From NCBI RefSeq assembly GCF_009696005.1, contig NZ_VUMV01000004.1:124001-188000 (forward strand): DNA of 64,000 nucleotides, given 5' to 3'. This DNA is from Bilifractor porci (GTDB taxonomy: Bacteria; Bacillota; Clostridia; Lachnospirales; Lachnospiraceae). The notes beneath the pieces were generated by a model, which saw only the letters and a list, made by a program, of their open reading frames with translations, was not told the origin of the DNA and did not search any database. This document shows positions 24,118 to 33,802 of the stretch, in pieces. The position numbers and the translations under genes are program-made. Every line of letters starts with the position of its first letter. Position 1 is the stretch's first letter.

Positions 24118-25137
24118 TTACTTATTCAGGAATTTTGCGAAGTATTTGATCGTCCTGCACATATTGGAGGTGAAGGAGTTCTCGTTGTCATACCAGGAAA
24201 CTACCTGAACCTCTGTCTTGTCCTCGCCGCAGGGCAGAACCATGGTCTGTGTCGCGTCGAACAGAGAACCATAGGTCATTCCGACGATATCCTTGGATAC
24301 GATCTGATCCTCGTTATATCCGAAGGACTCTGTCTGGGAAGCTTTCATTTTCGCGTTGATCTCGTCTACGGTAACCTTGCCGTTAACAACAGCGGTAAGG
24401 ATGGTGGTGGAACCTGTCGGAACCGGAACACGCTGTGCGGAACCGATCAGCTTGCCGTTCAGCTCCGGAACAACAAGACCGATTGCCTTTGCGGCGCCGG
24501 TGCTGTTGGGAACAATGTTCTCTGCGGCTGCGCGGCTGCGGCGGAAATTACCCTTTCTCTGCGGTCCGTCCAGAATCATCTGGTCGCCGGTGTAAGCGTG
24601 AATGGTAACCATGATACCGGACTCGATCGGGCACAGCTCGTTCAGAGCCTTTGCCATAGGAGCCAGGCAGTTGGTTGTACAGGAAGCCGCGGAGATGATG
24701 TCATCCTCTGCAGTCAGTGTCTCATGGTTTGTATTGTAAACGATGGTCGGCAGATCGTTTCCGGCAGGAGCGGAAATAACAACCTTCTTAGCGCCGGCGT
24801 CAATATGAGCCTGTGCCTTAGCCTTTGATGTGTAGAATCCGGTGCACTCCAGAACTACGTCGATGTCCAGCTTCTTCCAGGGAAGATTATGAGCATCTGC
24901 CTCTTTGTAGATCTCGATCTCCTGTCCGTCTACAGTGATAGAGTGATCGGAGAAGCTAACGGTATCTGCCTTCGCGTATTTGCCCTGAGAAGAATCATAT
25001 TTCAGGAGGTACGCAAGCATCTCCGGGCTTGTCAGATCGTTGATCGCAACAATCTCAAATCCCTCTGCTTTGAACATCTGACGGAAAGCCAGACGTCCGA
25101 TACGGCCAAAACCATTAATCGCAACTCTTACTGCCAT
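24118..25137 (-). CDS. gap: Glyceraldehyde-3-phosphate dehydrogenase, type I
   Basis: A 339-residue NAD-dependent dehydrogenase. The Rossmann motif INGFGRIGR is at 7-15 and the active-site Cys lies in [12 protein letters not shown] near residue 155, with the catalytic His in [10 protein letters not shown] about 25 residues later. It is the first gene of the gap-pgk-tpiA series, behind a good promoter at 25203-25231 and a GGAGG site. It catalyses the oxidative step that forms 1,3-bisphosphoglycerate. Confidence 0.97.
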   Translation of the reverse strand: MAVRVAINGFGRIGRLAFRQMFKAEGFEIVAINDLTSPEMLAYLLKYDSSQGKYAKADTVSFSDHSITVDGQEIEIYKEADAHNLPWKKLDIDVVLECTGFYTSKAKAQAHIDAGAKKVVISAPAGNDLPTIVYNTNHETLTAEDDIISAASCTTNCLAPMAKALNELCPIESGIMVTIHAYTGDQMILDGPQRKGNFRRSRAAAENIVPNSTGAAKAIGLVVPELNGKLIGSAQRVPVPTGSTTILTAVVNGKVTVDEINAKMKASQTESFGYNEDQIVSKDIVGMTYGSLFDATQTMVLPCGEDKTEVQVVSWYDNENSFTSNMCRTIKYFAKFLNK

Positions 25138-25202
25138 AATTAAATTTCCTCCTACACATAATTAAATCATTATTGTGTCTAAACTTTAACAACTCCGTTC
25201 AT

Positions 25203-25231
25203 ATAATACCGAACCGGAAGGCAAAATGCAA
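25203..25231 (-). promoter_or_regulatory. gap-pgk-tpiA promoter
   Basis: TTGCAT (25226-25231), 17 bases and TATTAT (25203-25208) on the minus strand, about 65 bases upstream of the gap start. Confidence 0.8.
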
Positions 25232-25253
25232 GTCCTTTGCTCAGATGGGGCGG

Positions 25254-25280
25254 CAAAAAAGTTCCGGACCGCCCATCCGG
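25254..25280 (-). terminator. Terminator after the HisJ-like gene
   Basis: In minus-strand RNA CCGGA-TGGGCGG-TCCGG is followed by AACTTTTTT, directly 3' of the phosphatase stop. A competing GGGCGG/CCGCCC pairing across the T-run also exists. Confidence 0.65.
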
Positions 25281-26078
25281 TTAAAGATGCACCATGACAG
25301 GCTTTTTCTGCCGGTATTCTGTGACGTAGTGAATGCCGAGATCCAGAAGGAGCTCACGGACCTGATCCATACCGTATCCCACATCCTCGGGCCGGTGGGC
25401 ATCTGACCCAACGGTAATCAGATCGCCGCCGAGATTGTGGTACCGGCGGATAATATCCGGATGCGGATTAGGGAATCCGAGCCCGCTGCGCAGCCCCGCC
25501 GTGTTGACCTCCAGCGCAATCTGGCGGTTGATGATTTCCATCAGGATGGAATCGATCAGATCCTCGTATTTTTCATAGGAATAGTGTTCCGCCTTGGAAT
25601 ACCCGTAACGAACCACATAATCCAGATGTCCCAGCGCCTGATATCCCCGCGGTTTTCTGACATTTTCCAGCACCAGCTCAAAATACCGCCGGTAAAGCTG
25701 CTCATCTGTCAGATCGATTTCCTTCCTGTCGTACGGATCCCTGCCGTCCACCAGATGGACGGACCCGATGGCAAAATCAAAGGGATAGCTGCTGATATAG
25801 CGGTAAACCCTCTCCCCGATGCTCAGCTCCGGCTGCAGGCCCATTTCCACGCCAAGGCAGATCTCTATCCTGTCCGCGTACTTTGTCCGGAGATTCTCCA
25901 GCATTTTCAGATATTCCTCTGTGTCCAGGCGGAATTCTCCACCCGGATAATCCATGTCGTAGTGATCCGTAATACAGATTCTGCTCATGCCAAGCGAGAC
26001 CGCTTTCCGGATTACGGCATCCGGATCTGCCTCGCTGTCGGATGAAAACCTGGTGTGAACGTGCCAGTCATTCAGCAT
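25281..26078 (-). CDS. PHP-domain histidinol-phosphatase family protein (HisJ-like)
   Basis: A 265-residue PHP-domain phosphoesterase. The metal-binding residues are visible in DWHVHTRFSSDS (N-terminal HxH), ITDHYD, the Glu of GVEMG, HLDYVVRYG and a C-terminal VGSDAHRPED motif. The family includes HisJ, which releases histidinol from its phosphate, but related members have other roles. No other histidine genes are near. It follows the Rrf2 regulator by 55 bases and is probably co-transcribed with it, ending at the terminator 25254-25280. Confidence 0.82.
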   Translation of the reverse strand: MLNDWHVHTRFSSDSEADPDAVIRKAVSLGMSRICITDHYDMDYPGGEFRLDTEEYLKMLENLRTKYADRIEICLGVEMGLQPELSIGERVYRYISSYPFDFAIGSVHLVDGRDPYDRKEIDLTDEQLYRRYFELVLENVRKPRGYQALGHLDYVVRYGYSKAEHYSYEKYEDLIDSILMEIINRQIALEVNTAGLRSGLGFPNPHPDIIRRYHNLGGDLITVGSDAHRPEDVGYGMDQVRELLLDLGIHYVTEYRQKKPVMVHL

Positions 26079-26133
26079 ACCGATCCACCTCTGTTCTTTC
26101 TGAATTCTTTCTGAAATTCTCTATGCAGCTGCT

Positions 26134-26598
26134 TCAGCAGGTTCTCTTTTCTGCGGGCTCCTGCCTGTCCTGCTGCTTTTCCAGCAGGGCGCGGCTCTCT
26201 TCCGCCAGCTCGGAAATCATGATGCCGTCCACTGCCTGCGAAATGGCATCGTTGATCCTTTTCCACACAAATTTTGTCACGCAGGCATCCGCTCCGTCAC
26301 AGGGATTTCCCTCGATAGCGGGACATTCCACGGCATCCAGGTTCCCCTCCAGCGACCGGAGTACGCTGCCGACGGAGATTTCCTCCGCAGGCTTTGCCAG
26401 ACGATACCCGCCGCCGGCGCCTCTGACGCTGTCCACCAGACCGTCCTGTTTCAGCTTCCGGATGAGCTGTTCCAGATAGCTTTCCGAAATATTCTGTCTC
26501 TGCGCAATGCTCTGCGCGGAGACAGCGCCGTCCGTTTCATGAACCGCCAGGTCAATTAACGCGCGAAGCCCATATCTTCCACGAGTGCTAAGTTTCAT
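26134..26598 (-). CDS. Rrf2-family regulator, IscR-like with three conserved cysteines
   Basis: A 154-residue winged-helix regulator starting MKLSTRGRYGLRALIDLA, the standard Rrf2 opening. Cys92, Cys100 and Cys106 (with Pro after the first, as in the family) could ligate a [2Fe-2S] cluster as in IscR, although the spacing differs from the C-x5-C-x5-C of E. coli IscR. It may sense iron-sulfur status, redox or cysteine supply (CymR group). No isc, suf or cys genes are in the window. A palindrome just after its promoter suggests autoregulation. Confidence 0.88.
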   Translation of the reverse strand: MKLSTRGRYGLRALIDLAVHETDGAVSAQSIAQRQNISESYLEQLIRKLKQDGLVDSVRGAGGGYRLAKPAEEISVGSVLRSLEGNLDAVECPAIEGNPCDGADACVTKFVWKRINDAISQAVDGIMISELAEESRALLEKQQDRQEPAEKRTC

Positions 26599-26656
26599 TT
26601 TTCCTCACCTCAACAGACAAACCGGGGCAGAACCGCCGTTTAATCCTACTATTTTA

Positions 26657-26671
26657 CTGCACTTAATGCAG
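26657..26671. promoter_or_regulatory. Palindrome CTGCA-N5-TGCAG downstream of the Rrf2 promoter
   Basis: A perfect 5-bp inverted repeat with a 5-bp centre, about +5 to +19 relative to the expected start. It is a candidate operator for self-repression by the Rrf2 protein. Confidence 0.5.
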
Positions 26672-26675
26672 GTTC

Positions 26676-26704
26676 AGTCTACCATCGGGGCGTCCGGCTG
26701 TCAA
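26676..26704 (-). promoter_or_regulatory. Promoter of the Rrf2 gene
   Basis: TTGACA (26699-26704), 17 bases and TAGACT (26676-26681) on the minus strand. The -35 box ends only eight bases from the pyk stop codon. Confidence 0.8.
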
Positions 26705-26711
26705 GGCGGGC

Positions 26712-28139
26712 TCAATTTCTGATTTTGTGAACTGTTTCTACCTTAATCATGTTGGTCGTTCCGGGTCTTCCTCCCATGGAGCCGCCGGTCAGGACCACGT
26801 TGTCTCCCATCTTCAGGCTCAACACCTTCTTGGCCTGCTGCAGCGCGTGATACAGAAGCACATCCAGGGACTCAAATTCCTCGCAGAGCAGCGGCAGCAC
26901 GCCCCAGCTCAGTGCAAGCTTGTTGAATGCCTTCCGCGACGTCGTCATTCCGATAATCTGCACCGGACAGCGGAACCGGCTGACCATGCGGGCGGTCAGT
27001 CCGCTTCTGGAGTTTACGACAATGCACTTGGCTTTGACATCAATCGCCATGTTGCAGGTAGCGTGGGAAATCGCATCCAGGTTGTCTCTTGTCACGAACT
27101 CGGTGTGGCGGAACCAGCTGGTGTAATCAATATGTTCCTCAGTGAACCGCGCCACCTCCGACATGGTTTTCACCGCCTCCACCGGGTATTTGCCTGCGGC
27201 AGACTCTCCGGAGAGCATGATCGCGGAAGCGCCGTCATAAACCGCGTTCGCCACATCGGAAATCTCCGCCCTGGTCGGCCGCACATTGCTGATCATGGAT
27301 TCCAGCATTTCTGTGGCGATAATGACACGTTTTCCGAGCATACGGCATTTTGACACGATCTCCTTCTGGACGCTCGGCACCTCCATAAACGGGATCTCCA
27401 CTCCCAGGTCTCCTCTGGCCACCATAATGCCGTCCACGACCTCTGAGATCTTCTCCACGTTTTCTACACCGGCACGGTTCTCGATTTTTGCGATAATATC
27501 AATTTCTTTGCCTCCGTTGGCATCCAGGAAATCACGCATTGCCTGCGCGTCCTCCCTGGTGGAAACAAAAGAAGCGGCTACATAATCCACGTCCTGTTCG
27601 ATGCCGAACAGCAGGTCGCTCTTGTCCTGCTCGCTGAGGAAGTCATTCTTCAAAAGCTTCCCCGGAAAGTTCATGCTCTTTTTATCAGAAAGAACGCCTC
27701 CCGCCGTCACTCTGGTGATGACATTGGAGCCCTCAACCTTTTCCACCTGGCAGACCACCAGCCCGTTGTTGACCAGAATAGTATCTCCCGCTGTGAGATC
27801 ATCCGCAAACCCCTTGTAGCTGACCGAAACGCGGGACTCGTCGCCGACGATGTCATCTGTGGTAAAGATGAACTCCTGTCCTTCCTGCAGCGTCACTCGG
27901 TGATCCTTAAAAACCCCGATCCGGTATTCCGGCCCCTTGGTATCCAGCATTATCGCCACCGGCTGGTTCAGCTGTTCCCGGACTTTTTTGATCCGCTTGA
28001 TTTTTTCCAGATGTTCCTCATGTGTGCCGTGAGAAAAATTCAGTCTGGCAACATTCATACCCGCCCTGCACATCTGCGTAAGTATTTTTTCTGAATCCGA
28101 AGCAGGTCCGATTGTACAGATAATTTTTGTTTTTCGCAT
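26712..28139 (-). CDS. pyk: Pyruvate kinase
   Basis: A 475-residue enzyme converting phosphoenolpyruvate and ADP to pyruvate and ATP. Landmarks are TKIICTIGPAS at the start, MLDTKGPE, the catalytic KIENRAGVENVEKI block near 220 and VARGDLGVEIP near 245. It has the standard A, B and C domains and lacks the extra C-terminal phosphohistidine-like domain found in Bacillus-type enzymes. With ppdK nearby, the organism can run both directions between PEP and pyruvate. Upstream, TGCTATGAT near 28218-28226 is an extended -10 candidate. Confidence 0.97.
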   Translation of the reverse strand: MRKTKIICTIGPASDSEKILTQMCRAGMNVARLNFSHGTHEEHLEKIKRIKKVREQLNQPVAIMLDTKGPEYRIGVFKDHRVTLQEGQEFIFTTDDIVGDESRVSVSYKGFADDLTAGDTILVNNGLVVCQVEKVEGSNVITRVTAGGVLSDKKSMNFPGKLLKNDFLSEQDKSDLLFGIEQDVDYVAASFVSTREDAQAMRDFLDANGGKEIDIIAKIENRAGVENVEKISEVVDGIMVARGDLGVEIPFMEVPSVQKEIVSKCRMLGKRVIIATEMLESMISNVRPTRAEISDVANAVYDGASAIMLSGESAAGKYPVEAVKTMSEVARFTEEHIDYTSWFRHTEFVTRDNLDAISHATCNMAIDVKAKCIVVNSRSGLTARMVSRFRCPVQIIGMTTSRKAFNKLALSWGVLPLLCEEFESLDVLLYHALQQAKKVLSLKMGDNVVLTGGSMGGRPGTTNMIKVETVHKIRN

Positions 28140-28259
28140 AGGAGTCCTTTCTGAAAAATGATTATCCCGTAATCGCCGGGCGGCATTCCGCGTTTTTCAT
28201 GTCTGCCCGGACATTCCCCATCATAGCACAATCCATATCATCATATACACTGATTTTTT

Positions 28260-31200
28260 TCAGCTGAGCTGCCAGCGGACATGGCTGCCGTCCTCCTTCT
28301 TGACGACAACCAGCTGGTCGTCGATCTCCTGTTTCAGCTCCGTGACATGGGAAATGATGCCGATCAGCCGGTTTCCGCCCGCCATTTCTTTCAGCACCCG
28401 CACGGCCTGGTCCCTGGATCGGTCATCCAGCGATCCGAAGCCTTCATCGATAAACATCATATCCAGGTGGATGGACGCCGAGTTCTCCTGAATCTGATCC
28501 GCCATGCCGAGAGCCAGGGACAGCGCCGCCATAAAGGATTCCCCGCCGGAGAGCGTGCGGACCTCTCGTTCTCTTCCCGTGACGGTGGAGTACACCATCA
28601 GGTCCAGCCCTCTGTTCTTTCCGACGCCGGCCTTTTCCGCATCGAGCATCCGGAGCTCATACTGTCCGCCCGACATTTCCTGGAAGCGCCGGTTTGCCGC
28701 AGCAAGGATCCGCTCCAGGTAATAGCGCTGCGCAAAGGTTTCCAGATCCATGCGGGATCCGGACACATTTCCGGAAACCAGCCGGTAAAGCGTATCCAGC
28801 CGGATGTGTTCCTGAATAACGGCCTCCCTCTTTTCCTTTCCGGACTGCAGTGCCTGGAGGGCCTGCCGGTTCCCCGCATACAGGCCGGCTGCTGTCTTTT
28901 CCCTCTGCCGCGCGGCGTCGCACCGGTTCTGCGCCTGCGCCGCCCGCACGCGAAGGTTCTTCATATCCGGCATCTTCCTGCCGCCAATCTGCTTTTCCGC
29001 CTCTCCTTCCAGCTGGCAGGCTCCCGCATATTCCTGCCTCCATTGCTCCGCCTGCCTCCGCATCGCTTCAGCATCCTCTGCGCTGTACCGCCCCGCCAGT
29101 TCTTTCCACCGGGGCTCCGGCAGATTTTTCCTGCCGCAGATCTCCCGATAGCTTTCCGAGCGCTTTCTTATTTCCTCCTCTTCTGCAGGAATGCGCTGCT
29201 CCAGCTGGAGAATCCCCGCCTCGCAGGAGGTTCTCGCGGCAGCGTCTGTCTCCGCCTCCTCTGCCGCGCGTTTCCAGCTTACTTCTTTCTTCCGCTTTTC
29301 TTCCTCCGCCTGCTTTCCCGCCTCTGCCGCCTCTTTTCTGGAAGCGAAGTCTCTTCCTCCGCGCAGGCCGTCCGCCAACGCCTCCGCCGCAGACACCTCT
29401 CCGGTCAATTTGCGGATTTTCCCCTCCAGCTGATCCAGGGAATCCCGGAGCGTTTTTGTTTTTTCTTCCGCTTCCGCCTCCTGCGCTTTCTGTTTTTTCA
29501 GCTCCTGCAGTTCCTGCAAACAGCGGTCCCGAAACGCAAGCAGCCTGCTGTGTTCCTCCCGCAGCAGATCGTGCAGCTGCTCCGGAGAAAGTTTTTCGGC
29601 CTGCCGCAGAACGCCGTTTTTTTGCAGGTGGTCATTCACCTTATTTCTTGTCAGCAGACACTGACGCTGCTTTTCCTCCAGAACACCGGCGGCAGCCCTG
29701 GCACGGGCCGCTGCCTTTTCCTGCTCTTCCCGCAGCCCGCCGAGAATCCGGTTTTCCCTGTCCAGGGTCTCTCTGGTGATGTTGCGGTGCTGCCCCGAAA
29801 GTTCCCGCGGATGCGGATGCTCCCTGGAACCGCAGACCGGGCAGGGCATTCCCGGCACCAATGCCCGCGCAAGAAAACCTGCCTGCTCATCCAGGAAGCT
29901 CCTTCGCATGGCCTCGTATTCCTGATTTTTCTGCTCATACTGTTCGCGGATTCCGGCATACGCCGCCCTGCATTCCTCTGCTTTTCTTTTCTGGTCTCCG
30001 GCTTCTTTTTCTGCCTTCTGATACTCCTGGTATTCCGCCAGAAGAAGCTTCCTGTCGTCCATGCGGATCCTGCATTCCGCCGCCCGGTCCTCCGCCCCCG
30101 CAAGACGGGAGAGTTCCTGTCTTCTCTTATTCCCTTCCTCGCCCAGTTTTTCAAGCTGCGCCCGATGTGCCTGTTCCATCTGCCTGGACCGGTTCAGTTC
30201 TTCCCGTTTTCCATCCAGAAGCTTCTGTGCCTTTTCCTCCCGGCTGATAGCGTCCAGTGATTTTCTGACACGCTCCATGGTCCGGCTGTAATTCGTAAGC
30301 GCCGCATCCATGCTTTCCTTTGCTGCCGCCTGCTTCCGCGCGGCCTGCCCTGCCTGCTCCGCAAGCTTCGGGAGCCTCTGTCTCTCCTCCTCCAGCTTCT
30401 GCTTTGTCTGTCTGTCCGCCTGTACACTGTCCTCCAGCCGCTTCCAGATTCCGGCGATCTCTCTGGCATCCATGATCCTTCCGGCCAGCTGTTCTTCCTG
30501 TTCTGTCTTTTGCCTGTGCCCCGACAGCTCCTTCCGCCTTTCCGACGCCTGTCTTTTCTGCTCAAAAATCTTCCGAAGATTCTCTCCCTCTGTCAGCGCG
30601 TCTCTGGCGGCATCTCTCTCTGTCTGCGCACTCTCCGCCTCCTGAGAGGCCTTTTCCGCCTCCTCCCGCATCCGTTCCGTCAGCACAGACAGCTTCTCCA
30701 CGAATTCTTCCAGAACAGTGACTTTTCCTTCCGCGATGTTTTTCTGAAGCGCTCTCAGCTCTTCGGACAAATTTTCTGTGTTTTCCGGCGCGGAATCCGA
30801 AGTCTCCGGCAGGACCAGGCGGGCCGCCTCCGTCTGGCAAACGGTACGGATAACAGCAATTTCCTTCTCCTTCTCCTTCTTCCGCCTGTTCAGTTCCTCC
30901 GTGATCCGGCTGTAAATTTCCGTGTGAAAAAGCTTCCGGAAAATCACCTTTTTCTCATCCGATTTCGCGCGCAGAAGCTCCATGAACTCCCCCTGCGCGA
31001 TCATGGCCACCTGCATAAACTGCTCTTTTGTCAGCCCGATGATGTCAACCAGCTTAGCGTCCGTCTCCTTCCGGGGATACTCTTTCCCATCCGGAAGAAT
31101 AAGCGATACCGATTCGCTCTCCTCTGTCCATCCGGTTCCCCTGCGCAGCGGACGGATATGCCTCGGCACTCTTCTAACCGTGTAAACTTCCTCTTTTTCC

Positions 31201-31466
31201 CCGTATTTCTGTGAAAAAGCGAGCTCGACAAACGGCTCGGCAGCAGGAGAGACGTACTGGCTCTGCAGCTCCGGCCCGTTTTTTCTGTTCACCGCCGAAC
31301 CGGCTTCCCCGTAAAGGGCAAAGACAATGGCATCAAAGATAGTGCTTTTACCGGCGCCGGTATCCCCTGTAATCAGAAACAGGTTCTGCCCGGTCTGCGT
31401 AAAATCAATCTCCGTTTTTTTCCCGTAGGAGGCAAACGCCTGCATAATCAGTCTGACCGGGCGCAT
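28260..31466 (-). CDS. sbcC: DNA repair exonuclease subunit SbcC
   Basis: A 1068-residue SMC-like ATPase that with SbcD opens hairpins and processes double-strand breaks. Walker A GDTGAGKST is at 34-42. Long coiled coils flank the zinc hook CPVC at 542-545. The C-terminal half has the ABC signature LSGGESFMAALSLALG and Walker B MMFIDEGFGSLD. The start ATG directly abuts the sbcD stop codon with AGGAGGT upstream, so the two subunits are co-translated. Confidence 0.95.
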   Translation of the reverse strand: MRPVRLIMQAFASYGKKTEIDFTQTGQNLFLITGDTGAGKSTIFDAIVFALYGEAGSAVNRKNGPELQSQYVSPAAEPFVELAFSQKYGEKEEVYTVRRVPRHIRPLRRGTGWTEESESVSLILPDGKEYPRKETDAKLVDIIGLTKEQFMQVAMIAQGEFMELLRAKSDEKKVIFRKLFHTEIYSRITEELNRRKKEKEKEIAVIRTVCQTEAARLVLPETSDSAPENTENLSEELRALQKNIAEGKVTVLEEFVEKLSVLTERMREEAEKASQEAESAQTERDAARDALTEGENLRKIFEQKRQASERRKELSGHRQKTEQEEQLAGRIMDAREIAGIWKRLEDSVQADRQTKQKLEEERQRLPKLAEQAGQAARKQAAAKESMDAALTNYSRTMERVRKSLDAISREEKAQKLLDGKREELNRSRQMEQAHRAQLEKLGEEGNKRRQELSRLAGAEDRAAECRIRMDDRKLLLAEYQEYQKAEKEAGDQKRKAEECRAAYAGIREQYEQKNQEYEAMRRSFLDEQAGFLARALVPGMPCPVCGSREHPHPRELSGQHRNITRETLDRENRILGGLREEQEKAAARARAAAGVLEEKQRQCLLTRNKVNDHLQKNGVLRQAEKLSPEQLHDLLREEHSRLLAFRDRCLQELQELKKQKAQEAEAEEKTKTLRDSLDQLEGKIRKLTGEVSAAEALADGLRGGRDFASRKEAAEAGKQAEEEKRKKEVSWKRAAEEAETDAAARTSCEAGILQLEQRIPAEEEEIRKRSESYREICGRKNLPEPRWKELAGRYSAEDAEAMRRQAEQWRQEYAGACQLEGEAEKQIGGRKMPDMKNLRVRAAQAQNRCDAARQREKTAAGLYAGNRQALQALQSGKEKREAVIQEHIRLDTLYRLVSGNVSGSRMDLETFAQRYYLERILAAANRRFQEMSGGQYELRMLDAEKAGVGKNRGLDLMVYSTVTGREREVRTLSGGESFMAALSLALGMADQIQENSASIHLDMMFIDEGFGSLDDRSRDQAVRVLKEMAGGNRLIGIISHVTELKQEIDDQLVVVKKEDGSHVRWQLS

Positions 31467-32615
31467 TTATACCACCTCCTGTACCGTACGGATAACGTCT
31501 CTGAGAATTTTCCTCTCCTCGCTGTCTGTGTCTTTTAGAAAACTGCAGCAGAGCTCATAGGGATTTTTGACCGCTTCCCGCGAGACGGACGCGCGGTAAT
31601 CCACACTTCTTCTCCGTTCCCGCCGTATCTCCAGAAGATTGGGAAAGGCAAGCCGGAGTCTGTCCTGCATGTCCAGAATATCCAGATCAACCCGGTCTGT
31701 CAGGATTGCCGTTACATAATCCGTGCAGCCCTGTCCGAGAACCTCTTCCAGCGTCCCCCGTATCACACGGACCGGATGCAGCGGCACCAGCGGAAGAACG
31801 GCTGTTTTCGTCCTGCCTTTTTCCCCCATATCCACCTGGATAACTCCTTTCTGCTGTCCTGCCTCACTGACCGAGCAGGCCAGCGGCGTCCCGCAGTAAC
31901 GGTAATATTCGCTTCCGACCTTCATCGGTTTGTGGATATGCCCCAGGGCCGCGTAATCAAACGGCTTCAGAACCTCTGCCGAAACCTGGTCAATATTTCC
32001 CACGGTCCGGATTTCCGAATCCATCCGCTCCACCTCGTCTGCCGTTTTTCCCGCCGGAAGGTAAAACTGATGGCTGACCAGGACATTGCGGACAGAGGGA
32101 TCTAAATTTTCTCGCGCCAGAAGTCTCTTTATCGTTTCCTGATAGGTGAGAAGTTTCCCGTTCTGATCTGTCCCGGTAATCTCCTTTACCATGGACGGCC
32201 TGACATACGGAAGAAGATAAAAGCAGACAGATCCATAACTGTCGCAAAGCGTCACCTTCTGAATAGATTCTTCCGGTGTCTGCGGCGGCGTCCCGATCAT
32301 ATAAAGATTCTGACGGGACAAAACACTCCGGAAGCAGTCGATTCTCTGCGCGCTGTCATGGTTGCCGCTGATCATCATAATGGCGGCTTCCGGGACCGCC
32401 CGCATGAGATCCGCCGTGAATCCGCTGAAAATTTCCACAGCCTCCGCCGAGGGCACCGCCCTGTCATAGATATCCCCCGCCACCACCACGGCGTCAGGCT
32501 TTTTTTCTTCCGCCAGCCGGACGATTTCTTTCAAAATATAAGCCTGATCCTCCTGCATATCCCTGTTCATCAGTTTCAGGCCGATATGAAGATCGGAAAT
32601 ATGGAAAAAGCGCAA
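31467..32615 (-). CDS. sbcD: DNA repair exonuclease subunit SbcD
   Basis: A 382-residue calcineurin-like metallophosphoesterase, the nuclease partner of SbcC. Metal-binding motifs are HISDLHIGLKL at 5-15, VAGDIYDRA near 45, SGNHDS near 86, and SHQFY and GHIHKP later. The start codon is TTG at 32615, giving MRFFHISDLH, with AAGGAGG six bases upstream. The usual capping domain and a C-terminal extension complete a normal length. Confidence 0.95.
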   Translation of the reverse strand: MRFFHISDLHIGLKLMNRDMQEDQAYILKEIVRLAEEKKPDAVVVAGDIYDRAVPSAEAVEIFSGFTADLMRAVPEAAIMMISGNHDSAQRIDCFRSVLSRQNLYMIGTPPQTPEESIQKVTLCDSYGSVCFYLLPYVRPSMVKEITGTDQNGKLLTYQETIKRLLARENLDPSVRNVLVSHQFYLPAGKTADEVERMDSEIRTVGNIDQVSAEVLKPFDYAALGHIHKPMKVGSEYYRYCGTPLACSVSEAGQQKGVIQVDMGEKGRTKTAVLPLVPLHPVRVIRGTLEEVLGQGCTDYVTAILTDRVDLDILDMQDRLRLAFPNLLEIRRERRRSVDYRASVSREAVKNPYELCCSFLKDTDSEERKILRDVIRTVQEVV

Positions 32616-32696
32616 TGCCGCCCTCCTTTCCGGACTTTACAGTCCCTGTTCCCGCCATACGCGTTTTTCTCTGCCTTCAATCGGACACTCTGTTCG

Positions 32697-33683
32697 TTAA
32701 AGCTGCTGTCCGGACGGCTGCAGAAAAATAGTACGAAGCAGGCCGCGCAATTCTTCCGCGCTTTCACACTGATTGACCTGCCTGCGGAAAGAGGCGGAAT
32801 TCGGCATGCCGGATGTGTACCATGCAGCATGTTTCCGCATTTCATGAACCGCTGTATACTCTCCCTTATATTCCTCCATCAGTGAAAGATGGCGCAGGAT
32901 CAGGCTGTATTTCTCCGTTAAAGACGGCGGTGCGGGGATTTCCCCGGTTTCCAGAAAGGTCCGTACATCCCTGAAAATCCACGGATTTCCCTCCGCCGCC
33001 CGCGCGATCATTATTCCGTCTGCTCCGGTTTCCTCCAGCATTCTTTCCGCAGCAGCCGGTGAATCCACATCTCCGTTTCCAAGGACAGGGATCGAAACCG
33101 CTTCTTTTACCCTGCGGATGCAGTCCCAGTCCGCCCGTCCAGAGTAGAACTGGGATCTTGTCCTGCCATGAACGGCAATCATAGAGGCTCCCGCGTCCTC
33201 CAGCCTCTTCGCGACTTCCACCGCGTTGCAGTGTTCCAGATCAAATCCTCTGCGGATTTTCACAGAGACCGGTTTGTGTATTTTCCGGACGACCGCGCGG
33301 ATAATATCCGCAGCCAGCTCCGGGTTTTTCATCAGCGCGGACCCTTCTCCGTTATTTACCACCTTGGGAACCGGACATCCCATATTAAAATCCAGGATAT
33401 CAAACGGCTTGTCCTCGATTCTTGCCGCTGCCTCCGCGACGGATTCCGGCTCACTTCCAAACAGCTGCAGGGCAGCCGGCCGTTCCGCCGGATGTAACCG
33501 CATCAGCTCTTCGGTATTTTTATTCCTGTAAAGGATTGCCTTTGCGCTGACCATCTCGGTATACACCAGGCCTGCCCCCTGTTCCCTGCATAATAAACGA
33601 AAAGGCAGGTCTGTCACACCTGCCATCGGCCCCAGAGCCAGAGGATATTCGATAAAAACCTTCCCCAGCTGAATTCCTTTCAT
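32697..33683 (-). CDS. dusB: tRNA-dihydrouridine synthase (DusB-like)
   Basis: A 328-residue flavoenzyme reducing uridines in tRNA. The FMN barrel starts LALGPMAGVTDLPFR; the active-site region is MGCPVPKVVNNGEGSALM with the family Cys, followed by VKIRRGFD, VHGRTR and GNGDVDS motifs. I start at the ATG of MKGIQLG (33683), preceded by AAAGGAAA; a 41-codon upstream extension looks non-protein. It follows the DUF6145-like gene by 119 bases. Confidence 0.92.
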   Translation of the reverse strand: MKGIQLGKVFIEYPLALGPMAGVTDLPFRLLCREQGAGLVYTEMVSAKAILYRNKNTEELMRLHPAERPAALQLFGSEPESVAEAAARIEDKPFDILDFNMGCPVPKVVNNGEGSALMKNPELAADIIRAVVRKIHKPVSVKIRRGFDLEHCNAVEVAKRLEDAGASMIAVHGRTRSQFYSGRADWDCIRRVKEAVSIPVLGNGDVDSPAAAERMLEETGADGIMIARAAEGNPWIFRDVRTFLETGEIPAPPSLTEKYSLILRHLSLMEEYKGEYTAVHEMRKHAAWYTSGMPNSASFRRQVNQCESAEELRGLLRTIFLQPSGQQL

Positions 33684-33802
33684 TTGTTTCCTTTCCCGCT
33701 GTACTTTGTTGTATTGAAATTGCGGCTGCTCTGAATGCTGCAGAATACGCTTTGATAAAAAGCTTCTCTCAGTGATTTTGTTTTCGGGTTTTGGCACTGT
33801 AA

